Shown: positions 50,458-58,050 of the stretch, piece by piece | Layout of the letters: each line of letters opens with the position of its first letter | Position numbering within the stretch: position 1 is the first letter of the stretch | Virus record (IMG/VR): IMGVR_UViG_3300009182_000065 | Location: 1 to 61,174 of that record | Direction: 5' to 3' (one strand) | Length of the DNA stretch: 61,174 nt | Source of the DNA: a virus | Notes under the pieces: model-generated | Seen by the model: the letters and a program-made list of their open reading frames with translations, nothing else | What the model was told of the DNA's origin: nothing | Database searches by the model: none | Translations under genes and position numbers: made by a program

Positions 50458-51576
50458 ATGGCTAAAAAGAAAATCGAAGAAATAGATGAAGTTAAAAACG
50501 GTAATGTAGAAGATGCATTTAAAGTGCTTTCTGACCTTAACCCAGAAGCAGCATTCTTGGATGATGGCAGTCTTTCAAGCGTGAATGAATGGATTGATAC
50601 AGGATCATACGCTTTAAATGCTATTATATCTGGTTCGCTTTATGGTGGAGTACCAATGGGAAGACTTACAGGCTTTATTGGACCTGAATCATGTGGTAAA
50701 ACACTTATGTGTAACAAAGTTATGGCTAATGCACAGAAAAAAGATATGCATATTGCATATTTTGACACAGAGGGTGCATTGGATGAGAATACAGCAAAGA
50801 GACTTGGGTGTGATACATCAAAAATTAAACATGTTCCTAGTGAAGTGACTGAAAATTGCAGAAATCAAATTGTAAAGTTCCTTGATACGGTTATTGAAAA
50901 GGGTTTACACGGTAAAGTACTTCTTGTTATCGATTCTTTGGGTAATTTAATCACCGCACAAGAGAAAAAGAAGATTGACGAGGGTTCTGACACTCCAGAC
51001 ATGGGAAATCGTGCAAAATCCCTTAAATCAATGATGAGAGCAATCACACATTCTGCCGCAAAAGCAAATTGTCCTGTGATTTTTACCAATCATATTTATG
51101 ATGATCCTTCACAACTCCATCCTAGTGCAATTAAGAAGCAAGCAGGTGGCTCTGGACCCCTTTATATGGCATCTGTAATTGTTCAAATGGCAAAAAAAGC
51201 CGAAAGATCGGAAGATAGTAAGAATAAAGATTCAAATGTAGAAACAACTTTGCTATCAAAGGGTATTAATGGTTTAACATTAAGAGCATTGACCACAAAA
51301 AATCGATTTGTTACTCCATTTTTAGAAATTGAGATGTATTTGAACTTTAGAACTGGATTAAACAAATATTCTGGTCTTGTTGAAATGGCAGAAGGTTACG
51401 GAGTTATTGAAAAAAATGGTCATAGATACGTTTTTAATGGTGAAAATCTCGGTTTCTTCAAAGAATGGAAAGATGATGAAGCAGTTTGGAATAAAATTCT
51501 TCCAAAATTAGAAGAAAAACTTCAAATTGGTCTATCATTTAAAAATGATTCTGGACAATCTTTAACATTGGAGTAA
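50458..51576 (+). CDS. uvsX: Recombinase UvsX (RecA-like)
   Basis: 372 residues (T4: 393). Walker A GPESCGKT at 75-82, Walker B VLLVIDSLGNL near 156-166, and QAGGSGPLYMASVIVQM near 226-242, the RecA/UvsX L2-type region. It catalyses strand exchange with UvsY and gp32. C-terminal acidic and helical part as usual. Confidence 0.95.
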   Translation: MAKKKIEEIDEVKNGNVEDAFKVLSDLNPEAAFLDDGSLSSVNEWIDTGSYALNAIISGSLYGGVPMGRLTGFIGPESCGKTLMCNKVMANAQKKDMHIAYFDTEGALDENTAKRLGCDTSKIKHVPSEVTENCRNQIVKFLDTVIEKGLHGKVLLVIDSLGNLITAQEKKKIDEGSDTPDMGNRAKSLKSMMRAITHSAAKANCPVIFTNHIYDDPSQLHPSAIKKQAGGSGPLYMASVIVQMAKKAERSEDSKNKDSNVETTLLSKGINGLTLRALTTKNRFVTPFLEIEMYLNFRTGLNKYSGLVEMAEGYGVIEKNGHRYVFNGENLGFFKEWKDDEAVWNKILPKLEEKLQIGLSFKNDSGQSLTLE

Positions 51577-51585
51577 ATTTATTAT

Positions 51586-51822
51586 ATGATTAATACGACA
51601 ACAAAAGAAATTATTAGTGGAACAGAAGAAGAACTACTTGAATACTTCACGAAGAAGTACGACTTAGTTAAAAATGATTCTAATACCGCTCAAACAACCG
51701 AAGTAACCGAAACAACTCCTACACAATCTACTTGTTGTGCAAATAAAGGTGTTCAGGTTGGTAATAAAGTTACTACGGGTATTGGTAATTTGTTCGCAGG
51801 GACAACTTGGGGAAACAAATGA
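51586..51822 (+). CDS. Small hypothetical protein
   Basis: 78 residues, Thr-rich (about a quarter Thr) with a CC pair near residue 51-52. N-terminal charged helix, then a Thr/Glu linker and a short Gly/Asn-rich end NLFAGTTWGNK. Lies ten bases after uvsX. Unknown. Confidence 0.5.
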   Translation: MINTTTKEIISGTEEELLEYFTKKYDLVKNDSNTAQTTEVTETTPTQSTCCANKGVQVGNKVTTGIGNLFAGTTWGNK

Positions 51823-51828
51823 TTTATG

Positions 51829-51853
51829 AGTTGCTTTTGTGTGAGAAGCAACT
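51829..51853 (+). promoter_or_regulatory. Inverted repeat before gp41
   Basis: AGTTGCTT (51829-51836) pairs with AAGCAACT (51846-51853) across a nine-base loop. No T run follows, so it is not a simple terminator. It spans the -35 and spacer of the gp41 promoter. Confidence 0.6.
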
Positions 51854-51859
51854 TATAAT
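51831..51859 (+). promoter_or_regulatory. Sigma70-like promoter for gp41
   Basis: TTGCTT (51831-51836), 17-base spacer, perfect TATAAT (51854-51859), six bases to the ATG at 51866. The -35 box lies in the 5' arm of the inverted repeat. Confidence 0.6.
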
Positions 51860-51865
51860 AGTTTA

Positions 51866-53263
51866 ATGGATAAAAAACAGCTTCCTTTAGATTTAGTTGA
51901 GTATGAAAGGATAATCATATTCAACTCAATCATGGATCAATCGTACTTGGAAACGATTTTTGATCACGCAAAACCTTCTTTTTTTAAGGATAAGGATATC
52001 AAAACAATATTTAATATTGTAAATTCTTATTACGAAGAGCATAATGCAGTACCAAATATAACAGAGATCAAAGCGCATTTGGTTTCCGAAGAAGATAAAC
52101 AATCATTGAAGAGAGTTTTGTTGTCTTTTGATAAAATTGATAAGACATATGATAAAGAAGTTTTGATAAAAAATACAGAAAGGTGGTTAAAACAGAAGGC
52201 AATTTTAAATACCTATTTTAATACTTCGGTAGATGTTCAAAGTGGCGATATCGACAGCGAAAATATTCTTAAAAAGTTTGAAGAAGCCTGTAACATTTCT
52301 TTGATAGATAATCTTGGGTTGGATTACTTGGAGAGTATTGATGAACATGTTGATGAGCTTCTAAAAACAGAAGAAAGAATCTCAACAGGGTGGAAATGGC
52401 TCGACAAAAACATTGGAGGTGGCTTTCTTAAAGATGGTAGAGCACTTTATGTTTTCTACGGATCAACAAACGTTGGTAAATCCATCTTCTTAGGTAATAT
52501 TGCAACCAATATTCTTAATCAAAACAAAACAGTTGTTCTTATAACATTGGAAATGCCAGAGCATGTTTATGCAAAAAGAATAAGTGCATCCTTATCAAGG
52601 ATTCCTTCCAATGATTTGAAACTACAAATTGAACCATTAAGGAATAAACTTAATCAGTATAAGGTTAAGAACAGTGATAGTAAATTAATCATCAAAGAAT
52701 TTCCAACCAAAGGCATTACGGTTTTGGGTATTAAAACTTATATTGAGAAACTTATTAAAAATGGTGTTAAACCCGATGCAATCATTTTGGATTATTTGAA
52801 TTTGATTGCACCCAACACTGCCAATAAGAATTCTTATGACACTATTAAGGAAATAACCGAATATGTCAGAGCATTAACTTATAAGTTTGAATGTCCAATC
52901 ATTACAGCAACACAAACCAATCGATCTGGTTACAAAAACGAGATGCCAGACTTAGAAACAACCAGTGAATCTATGGGATTAGCTCATACTGCTGATGCAC
53001 AGTTCCCAATTTGGGTTGATGAAAAGGATTTTGAGCTTGGTATTATCCATTTGGGTATTGCTAAAAATCGATTTGGTGGAAGAGGTATTCATACACAATT
53101 AAAAATTGATTATCCAACTTTATCAATTACCGAACTTGATGAAGTAGTGTTTAACTACACATTAAAGGGATCTGCACCCAAGAATTTAAATACAGATTCC
53201 AATCCAAGTATAACAGATATATTAAATAGTGCACAAAATTATTCAAACGATGATGACATTTAA
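51866..53263 (+). CDS. 41: Replicative DNA helicase gp41 (DnaB-like)
   Basis: 465 residues (T4: 475). N-terminal helical domain 1-150, then a RecA-like motor with Walker A GSTNVGKS (199-206), Walker B AIILDYLNLIAP near 305-316, and a TATQTNRSG segment near 348-356, as in DnaB helicases. It unwinds the fork 5' to 3' with gp61. C-terminal tail Asp/Asn-rich. Confidence 0.9.
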   Translation: MDKKQLPLDLVEYERIIIFNSIMDQSYLETIFDHAKPSFFKDKDIKTIFNIVNSYYEEHNAVPNITEIKAHLVSEEDKQSLKRVLLSFDKIDKTYDKEVLIKNTERWLKQKAILNTYFNTSVDVQSGDIDSENILKKFEEACNISLIDNLGLDYLESIDEHVDELLKTEERISTGWKWLDKNIGGGFLKDGRALYVFYGSTNVGKSIFLGNIATNILNQNKTVVLITLEMPEHVYAKRISASLSRIPSNDLKLQIEPLRNKLNQYKVKNSDSKLIIKEFPTKGITVLGIKTYIEKLIKNGVKPDAIILDYLNLIAPNTANKNSYDTIKEITEYVRALTYKFECPIITATQTNRSGYKNEMPDLETTSESMGLAHTADAQFPIWVDEKDFELGIIHLGIAKNRFGGRGIHTQLKIDYPTLSITELDEVVFNYTLKGSAPKNLNTDSNPSITDILNSAQNYSNDDDI

Positions 53264-53272
53264 CGGTTTATG

Positions 53273-53280
53273 TATAAATA
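53273..53280 (+). promoter_or_regulatory. Candidate late promoter TATAAATA
   Basis: Exact T4 late consensus six bases before the ATG at 53287. Transcription would begin next to the start codon. Chance occurrence is possible in an AT-rich genome. Confidence 0.35.
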
Positions 53281-53286
53281 AACTTA

Positions 53287-53589
53287 ATGATTATAACATC
53301 ATCACAACAATTTGATAATTTAAGTAACCCGTATGACGCACTAAACATAGAAGAATTTGAAAGTATTACTTTAAAATTTGGATCATTTGTTTGTATATCA
53401 AAAGGTAAAAAAATGAACTATTTAAACTTTTTAAAATATTTAGTAGACGATAAAAAAACCCAAAAAATATATTTTGCATTATTGGGAGAATATTCTTTAC
53501 AAAATATTATAAAGGCTTATCTTGGATCTACGCCAAATGTCTATAAAAAGATATTCAGATCCAAATTAAACCGAAAAAAAGATGCTTAG
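53287..53589 (+). CDS. Hypothetical protein in gp33 position
   Basis: 100 residues, unknown. The gene order gp41 - this - 53582 gene - gp32 resembles the T4 gp33-gp59-gp32 block by position and size (gp33: 112 residues). I see no gp33 sequence motif, so this is synteny only. It has an aromatic, Lys-rich C-terminal half. Overlaps the next gene by eight bases. Confidence 0.45.
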   Translation: MIITSSQQFDNLSNPYDALNIEEFESITLKFGSFVCISKGKKMNYLNFLKYLVDDKKTQKIYFALLGEYSLQNIIKAYLGSTPNVYKKIFRSKLNRKKDA

Positions 53590-54229
53590 TCTATCAGATA
53601 AAGAAAAACAAATTTACAATTGCTATTTAAAATATTCTAGAAAGGGGCAACCATACACTCCTAGAAAGAATTTTTCCGATATCGATGCCAATACTTTTAC
53701 GAATTTAAAAAAGATATCTTTAATTCTTTCTAAATTTAATCATATAAGGATTGATGATTACTTTAAAGCTCCTTATATTCTTCATCCAGAAGATGCTTAT
53801 CCTTCTTTAGTTTCTTTTACCACACTTTCTGCTACGAGAAATTATTCCTTGTTTAAAAAACAACAAGAAGACGAAGATCCAGAAAAGCAATTTGATAGTA
53901 TCAAGGAAAGCTTTAGGTTCATAACAATGTTTTGTTTGGAGAATAAAATTCCATTGGAAAAATACTTGAGTCACAAGACAGGTTACATGACATCTTGGTT
54001 AAATCATTACAGAGAGCATAGAATCAATCCTTATGGGTTAATGGAGATGGATGGTATATTTGACAGCTTATCTTCTTTTCAAAAAGATGAGATTGAGTTA
54101 TTTGCCAAAAACTTAAATGAAAAATTTGTTGCTTATAAATCAAGATATATCTCATCAACCCCAACAAGGACTCTAGTGAAAGAGGCAACAAACAAAATTA
54201 AGAATTTTATTAAAAATAACTTGCAATAA
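53582..54229 (+). CDS. Hypothetical protein in gp59 (helicase loader) position
   Basis: 215 residues (T4 gp59: 217), located directly before gp32 as gp59 is in T4. It is mainly helical and contains conserved-looking YFKAPYILHP near 59-68 and a late HYREHRINPYGLMEMDGIF (about 143-161). I do not recognise gp59 sequence motifs, so the helicase-loader role is inferred only from size and position. Confidence 0.5.
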   Translation: MLSLSDKEKQIYNCYLKYSRKGQPYTPRKNFSDIDANTFTNLKKISLILSKFNHIRIDDYFKAPYILHPEDAYPSLVSFTTLSATRNYSLFKKQQEDEDPEKQFDSIKESFRFITMFCLENKIPLEKYLSHKTGYMTSWLNHYREHRINPYGLMEMDGIFDSLSSFQKDEIELFAKNLNEKFVAYKSRYISSTPTRTLVKEATNKIKNFIKNNLQ

Positions 54230-54248
54230 ACAAAAACGCTGCTAAGAT
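54221..54248 (+). promoter_or_regulatory. Sigma70-like promoter for gp32
   Basis: TTGCAA (54221-54226), 16-base spacer, TAAGAT (54243-54248), 11 bases to the ATG at 54260. Weaker match than the others; -35 overlaps the previous gene's end. Confidence 0.4.
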
Positions 54249-54259
54249 AGATTATAGAT

Positions 54260-55111
54260 ATGACAACTAAATACAACTCAAATATATTCGACTCACTCAA
54301 GGATGCGCTTTCCACAAAGGACGTATCAGAAAACAGTTTTAGGGACTTCTTGAAGATGGAGCCAGACAAGACCTACATTGTTCGCTTGCTTCCAAATCTT
54401 GCTGATGGTAAGAGGACTCGCTTCCATTATTACCAGCACGTATTCCCATCTCTTCTTTCACAGAAGAAGGTTTCCTGCCTCTGCCCTCACACGTATGGTG
54501 AGAAATGCCCAATTGATGAGTATCGTAGCAAGGTTTATGCTGCAAAGAATGATACTCTTATTGATCAGTCTCGTCCCTTAAAAAGGTCTGAGAAGTGGCT
54601 TTACAATGCTTTGGTTATCAAAGACCCAAGCAATCCAGAGAACGAGGGTCAGGTAAAGATCATCAATGCTGGTATCCAGCTTAACAAGATCATCCAGAAT
54701 GCCATTGATGGTGATGATAAGGATGAGTTTGGTTTCAGAATCTTTGATCTCTCTCCAAATGGTTGCAATCTTCGTATCAAGGTTGAGACCAATGATGGTG
54801 GGTATCCAACGTATGTTTCTTCAAGGTTTGTTTCACCAAGTCCTGTTGAGGGTCTTGATGATGCTGATGAGATTTACAATCAGGTTAAGAGTCTTGATAC
54901 TATCTTTCAACAGAAGTCGTATGAGGAGATCAAGAACCTCCTTGATTCTCATTTCTTTGGCAAGGAAGTTTCTTCGACTCCAACCCAGATTGGTGACACC
55001 GAAGAAGATGATGACAAGACATTTGAGGATGTAAAACCAGATGTTGAAAAACCAACACCAGTTCTTTCTGAACAGGAGAAGAAGGTTCAGGATATCCTCA
55101 AAGATCTCTAA
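54260..55111 (+). CDS. 32: Single-stranded DNA-binding protein gp32
   Basis: 283 residues (T4: 301). The zinc-site pattern is H60 with C73, C75 and C83 in a YYQHVF ... CLCPHTYGEKCPI context, as in gp32 (H/C3). The OB-fold core follows, and the acidic tail (about 235-283) recruits partners. Codon use is strikingly less AT-rich than in most neighbours (CTC, ATC, CGC, AAG preference), as expected for a very abundant protein. It protects ssDNA and coordinates replication and recombination. Confidence 0.9.
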   Translation: MTTKYNSNIFDSLKDALSTKDVSENSFRDFLKMEPDKTYIVRLLPNLADGKRTRFHYYQHVFPSLLSQKKVSCLCPHTYGEKCPIDEYRSKVYAAKNDTLIDQSRPLKRSEKWLYNALVIKDPSNPENEGQVKIINAGIQLNKIIQNAIDGDDKDEFGFRIFDLSPNGCNLRIKVETNDGGYPTYVSSRFVSPSPVEGLDDADEIYNQVKSLDTIFQQKSYEEIKNLLDSHFFGKEVSSTPTQIGDTEEDDDKTFEDVKPDVEKPTPVLSEQEKKVQDILKDL

Positions 55112-55113
55112 GA

Positions 55114-55575
55114 ATGAATCGCCAACAAGAGGAAGCGTTAGAAGCAGCAAAACTTGCTGCTATGGTTGGGTCTCATCTTAGAACAATGGATCAGATGACC
55201 GTAGAAAGTTCAGATGTACCAGCTAATCGTATTGATTTAAATAAATTTATCAATAATGTTAGACAGCACGATCCAAGAAGAAACAATGCACCTAGACAAA
55301 ATTTTGGATATAGAAATGTATCTAGTCCATACCCATCCGAAGATCAAGTTAGAGCAATGATTCCAGATGCACCGTCATTTGTTCCACCTCAACCTTCATT
55401 TGAAGACATAGCGGCGCAAATGATTCCGTTACCTTCTGCTCCATTGCCGCAGAATACACCGATTTCAAACGAATCACTAACAAATATTGAAAAAAATGTA
55501 GAAAGGATTGGTAATACTTTGGAAACTCTGTTAGAATTAGTTAATAAAATAACAATTCAACAAAGTGAGCAATAA
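55114..55575 (+). CDS. Pro-rich hypothetical protein
   Basis: 153 residues, unknown. The N-terminal helix is Ala/Glu-rich, the middle Arg/Asn/Pro-rich and probably disordered (residues 45-110). The C-terminal 35 residues form a coiled-coil helix (NIEKNVERIGNTLETLLEL). It lies two bases after gp32 and overlaps gp45 by 11 bases, so it is in the clamp operon. Confidence 0.5.
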   Translation: MNRQQEEALEAAKLAAMVGSHLRTMDQMTVESSDVPANRIDLNKFINNVRQHDPRRNNAPRQNFGYRNVSSPYPSEDQVRAMIPDAPSFVPPQPSFEDIAAQMIPLPSAPLPQNTPISNESLTNIEKNVERIGNTLETLLELVNKITIQQSEQ

Positions 55576-56320
55576 CAATCTTCTTCCAATTCCGAAAACA
55601 TCTATTGAAAAGCTTTTAAAGCCTATCAATAGGGTTACAGAAAGCTGCGTACTGCGAACCAGTAGCGATAGTTTGTATTCTCTTTGTACTTCCGCTGATA
55701 ATAGTGTAATTCTTTATGCTGTTTGTAATCTTCCGATGCAAATTGAAGATTCAAAACTCAATATTATTAATATCAAGAAGTTCTTAACTGGTCTTGATTG
55801 TTTGGGTGATGATGGTGAATTTACCATGATCATTGAGAAAAATAACATTAAGTGTCAGTCTAAGAACGATGAGACAGCCGAAAATGCTCATTTTAAATAT
55901 CATTTGGTTGATGATGGTATTATTAAGGAATCAACTGTTAAAATTGAAAACATAATCAAATTAAACTTTGATACTGTTTTTGATATCGAGTTATCAAAAC
56001 TCAGACAAATTATGTCAGGATATTCCTTTGTATCAGATGTTACAAAGATTTATTTTTACACAAAAGATGGTAGAGTCTATGCAGAGATTGATGATAAAAC
56101 TATGCAGAATGTGGATAATATTTCTTTGATGTTATCATCAAATTACCAAGGAAAAGACATTGAACCAATCTCCATCAAAATTGAGGTTTTCAAGAGTTTG
56201 ATTAGTAGCAAGTACCCTGTAAAGGTTAAGATTAATGATGAAATGAAAATCTTTGTTTTTACTACAAAAGAAGATGAAAATGTTGAACTAAAATATATTG
56301 TTTCTGCACTTGTTAAATAA
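55565..56320 (+). CDS. 45: Sliding clamp gp45
   Basis: 251 residues (T4: 228), starting at GTG (55565); no earlier ATG fits and the first internal ATG is too late. The sequence shows the repeating beta-strand and helix arrangement of processivity clamps: LKPINRVTESCVLRT near 17-31, FTMIIEKNNIKCQSK near 79-93, and KLRQIMSGYSF near 146-156. The C-terminal VELKYIVSALVK end is typical. gp45 tethers gp43 and is required for late transcription with gp55 and gp33. Overlaps the preceding gene by 11 bases. Confidence 0.8.
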   Translation: MSNNNLLPIPKTSIEKLLKPINRVTESCVLRTSSDSLYSLCTSADNSVILYAVCNLPMQIEDSKLNIINIKKFLTGLDCLGDDGEFTMIIEKNNIKCQSKNDETAENAHFKYHLVDDGIIKESTVKIENIIKLNFDTVFDIELSKLRQIMSGYSFVSDVTKIYFYTKDGRVYAEIDDKTMQNVDNISLMLSSNYQGKDIEPISIKIEVFKSLISSKYPVKVKINDEMKIFVFTTKEDENVELKYIVSALVK

Positions 56321-56328
56321 AATAAACC

Positions 56329-56336
56329 TATAAATA
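56329..56336 (+). promoter_or_regulatory. Candidate late promoter TATAAATA
   Basis: TATAAATA ends five bases before the ATG at 56342. Same geometry as at 53273 and 2432. Low specificity in this AT-rich sequence. Confidence 0.3.
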
Positions 56337-56341
56337 TAATT

Positions 56342-56680
56342 ATGTCAAAGAACAAGCTCACAACATGTAGTTATTTCATAAAACGTTTGCGTGATAGTGG
56401 ATACGTTACCGATAAGGTATTTACGGATTATGCAGAATCTGATCCTCGTTCATGGACGGTCATCGTTGACCCAAAAGGTTCATCTGTTATGATTACTTGT
56501 TTTAATAATCATAATTATTTGGGTGAGGAGTATTTTGAAATGCACGATGGTGGTCAATTTATACCCGAACATTTTAAAATTAAAACCAGTTCAATTGAGG
56601 TTTTAATTGAATATCTTGTAAAGTTTGGCATTAATAATAAAGCACAAGGTTATGGCTCCAAGAAAGAAGAAACCAAATAA
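56342..56680 (+). CDS. Hypothetical protein
   Basis: 112 residues, unknown; mixed alpha/beta with TWVIVDPKGSSVMITCF-like strands (SWTVIVDPKGSSVMITCF region, residues 37-54) and a YLGEEYFEMHDGGQF segment near 60-74. Overlaps the next gene's start by 29 bases. No family recognised. Confidence 0.5.
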   Translation: MSKNKLTTCSYFIKRLRDSGYVTDKVFTDYAESDPRSWTVIVDPKGSSVMITCFNNHNYLGEEYFEMHDGGQFIPEHFKIKTSSIEVLIEYLVKFGINNKAQGYGSKKEETK

Positions 56681-57056
56681 CACTGGTACACCTTCCTTAT
56701 CTTCGGTTGACTCTATCTTGCACAAAATAGAAACAAATCCAAAAGATTTATCCGATGAAATAGCAAAGAAAGTTTTTACTGTCGTTTCCAATCTTGAACT
56801 TCAAAAAAGTATTGATAAGTTCATGAAAGAAAGTAAACGAGCAAATCAAATTTCAATGCGAGATCTAAGTATTCTTAAAGGAATAATGAGCGAATACTTG
56901 GATGCGTTTTTAGTTTTTGGTTATAATATTGAAGGCGATAGAATCATTCTTCAAAATTTTAAAAATGCACGAGACCGAGATGCTATTATGGAATTTTTAA
57001 AAACAATTTTTCTTAAACAGCAACATGAGAATTTTTTAGATCAAGACGATGAATAA
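56652..57056 (+). CDS. Hypothetical helical protein
   Basis: 134 residues from the ATG at 56652; the start at 56625 would add nine residues in overlap with the previous gene. AAGG lies four bases upstream of the 56652 ATG. Basic N-terminus (PRKKKPNNTG), then helices; a central RDLSILKGIMSEYLDAFLVFGYN near 80-102. Overlaps the next gene by eight bases. Unknown. Confidence 0.5.
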   Translation: MAPRKKKPNNTGTPSLSSVDSILHKIETNPKDLSDEIAKKVFTVVSNLELQKSIDKFMKESKRANQISMRDLSILKGIMSEYLDAFLVFGYNIEGDRIILQNFKNARDRDAIMEFLKTIFLKQQHENFLDQDDE

Positions 57057-58050
57057 TATACCAACAGCAGATCCAATATGTGATGTAACAAAATTAAATC
57101 CTGCATTTTTTCCAATGGGGAGTGCAGTTACCGATCCAAATTTCAACATACTTCCGTTTTTATGTAACCTTTTGCAACATGCTACTGACGAATCGATAGA
57201 TCCAGTTTTAATCCCCCCAACACCTTATGATATCAGTCCTCATATAAATTTTACGGCTCTTACTGCCATAGGTGATCACCGATTTTCAGATGGAGATTTA
57301 TTACATATAGCATTTGCTAATTTTTTACCAAAGTTAGTAACTCAAGTTGAAGTCAAACAGGCAGGGGGTACACAGATAATAAACAATTATATTTGTGATT
57401 CAGATGGAAACCCAATAAAGCAATCACAGATTGCTCCTATTTTAACCACGGTTGGCAATGGTAACATTAATTTGTTTGGTTATAACATTCCACCAATAGC
57501 TGATCCAAATGAATTACTAAAGCCATTTAAAGCAGAAGACGTATTAGCAGTAGTTAATAATGCAATCATAAGTGGATCTAACAAGGATGCTGATGCATTT
57601 TGCGAATATTTGCAACTTTATTATCCAAAAGCTCAGTGGAATGCAAAATTGTTTGCATTCCCAAGACCACAATTTTTTTACGTTGAATTAGACTACGCAC
57701 AAGATTCATCAATAGCAATATATCTTAAGTATCATCCTGAAATGCAATCATATGTTGCTAAAAAATTAGCAAGTGCTGGTTATATTGCTTCTGATGCAGA
57801 AGTAATAATTAAAAACAATACTTTGTTTGCAAATAATGCATTAGCTAGAATTTTCTTAGAACCTATCGCAAATTATGTTACTTTGATTAATAATTCCACA
57901 TTGGCAGTGCAGCATCAAATGAGTGCAGTTGATATATTTTCTGCAAAACCCAATGAGCAATATGTTAACATGGTTAATAGTTCCATAAGTGGTCTTAGTG
58001 GTATAACAACACAGAGTTTAAACACTGTTACAACTTATTTTAATAGTTAA
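57049..58050 (+). CDS. Hypothetical protein, possible virion protein
   Basis: 333 residues, unknown. Long beta-rich, Asn- and Pro-containing, low-charge sequence with a FPRPQFFYVELDYAQ region near 201-215, and a C-terminal helix rich in Ser/Asn. The composition resembles phage structural proteins. It converges with the spike gene, the two stop codons overlapping in TTAA at 58047-58050. Confidence 0.55.
   Translation: MNNIPTADPICDVTKLNPAFFPMGSAVTDPNFNILPFLCNLLQHATDESIDPVLIPPTPYDISPHINFTALTAIGDHRFSDGDLLHIAFANFLPKLVTQVEVKQAGGTQIINNYICDSDGNPIKQSQIAPILTTVGNGNINLFGYNIPPIADPNELLKPFKAEDVLAVVNNAIISGSNKDADAFCEYLQLYYPKAQWNAKLFAFPRPQFFYVELDYAQDSSIAIYLKYHPEMQSYVAKKLASAGYIASDAEVIIKNNTLFANNALARIFLEPIANYVTLINNSTLAVQHQMSAVDIFSAKPNEQYVNMVNSSISGLSGITTQSLNTVTTYFNS

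Noticed and set aside
53287-54229. Firm assignment of gp33 and gp59
   Set aside because: Only position and size agree with T4; no sequence motifs are recognised.
56329-56336. TATAAATA late promoters as confirmed sites
   Set aside because: Three exact matches stand near starts, but in AT-rich DNA they may arise by chance, so only low confidence is given.
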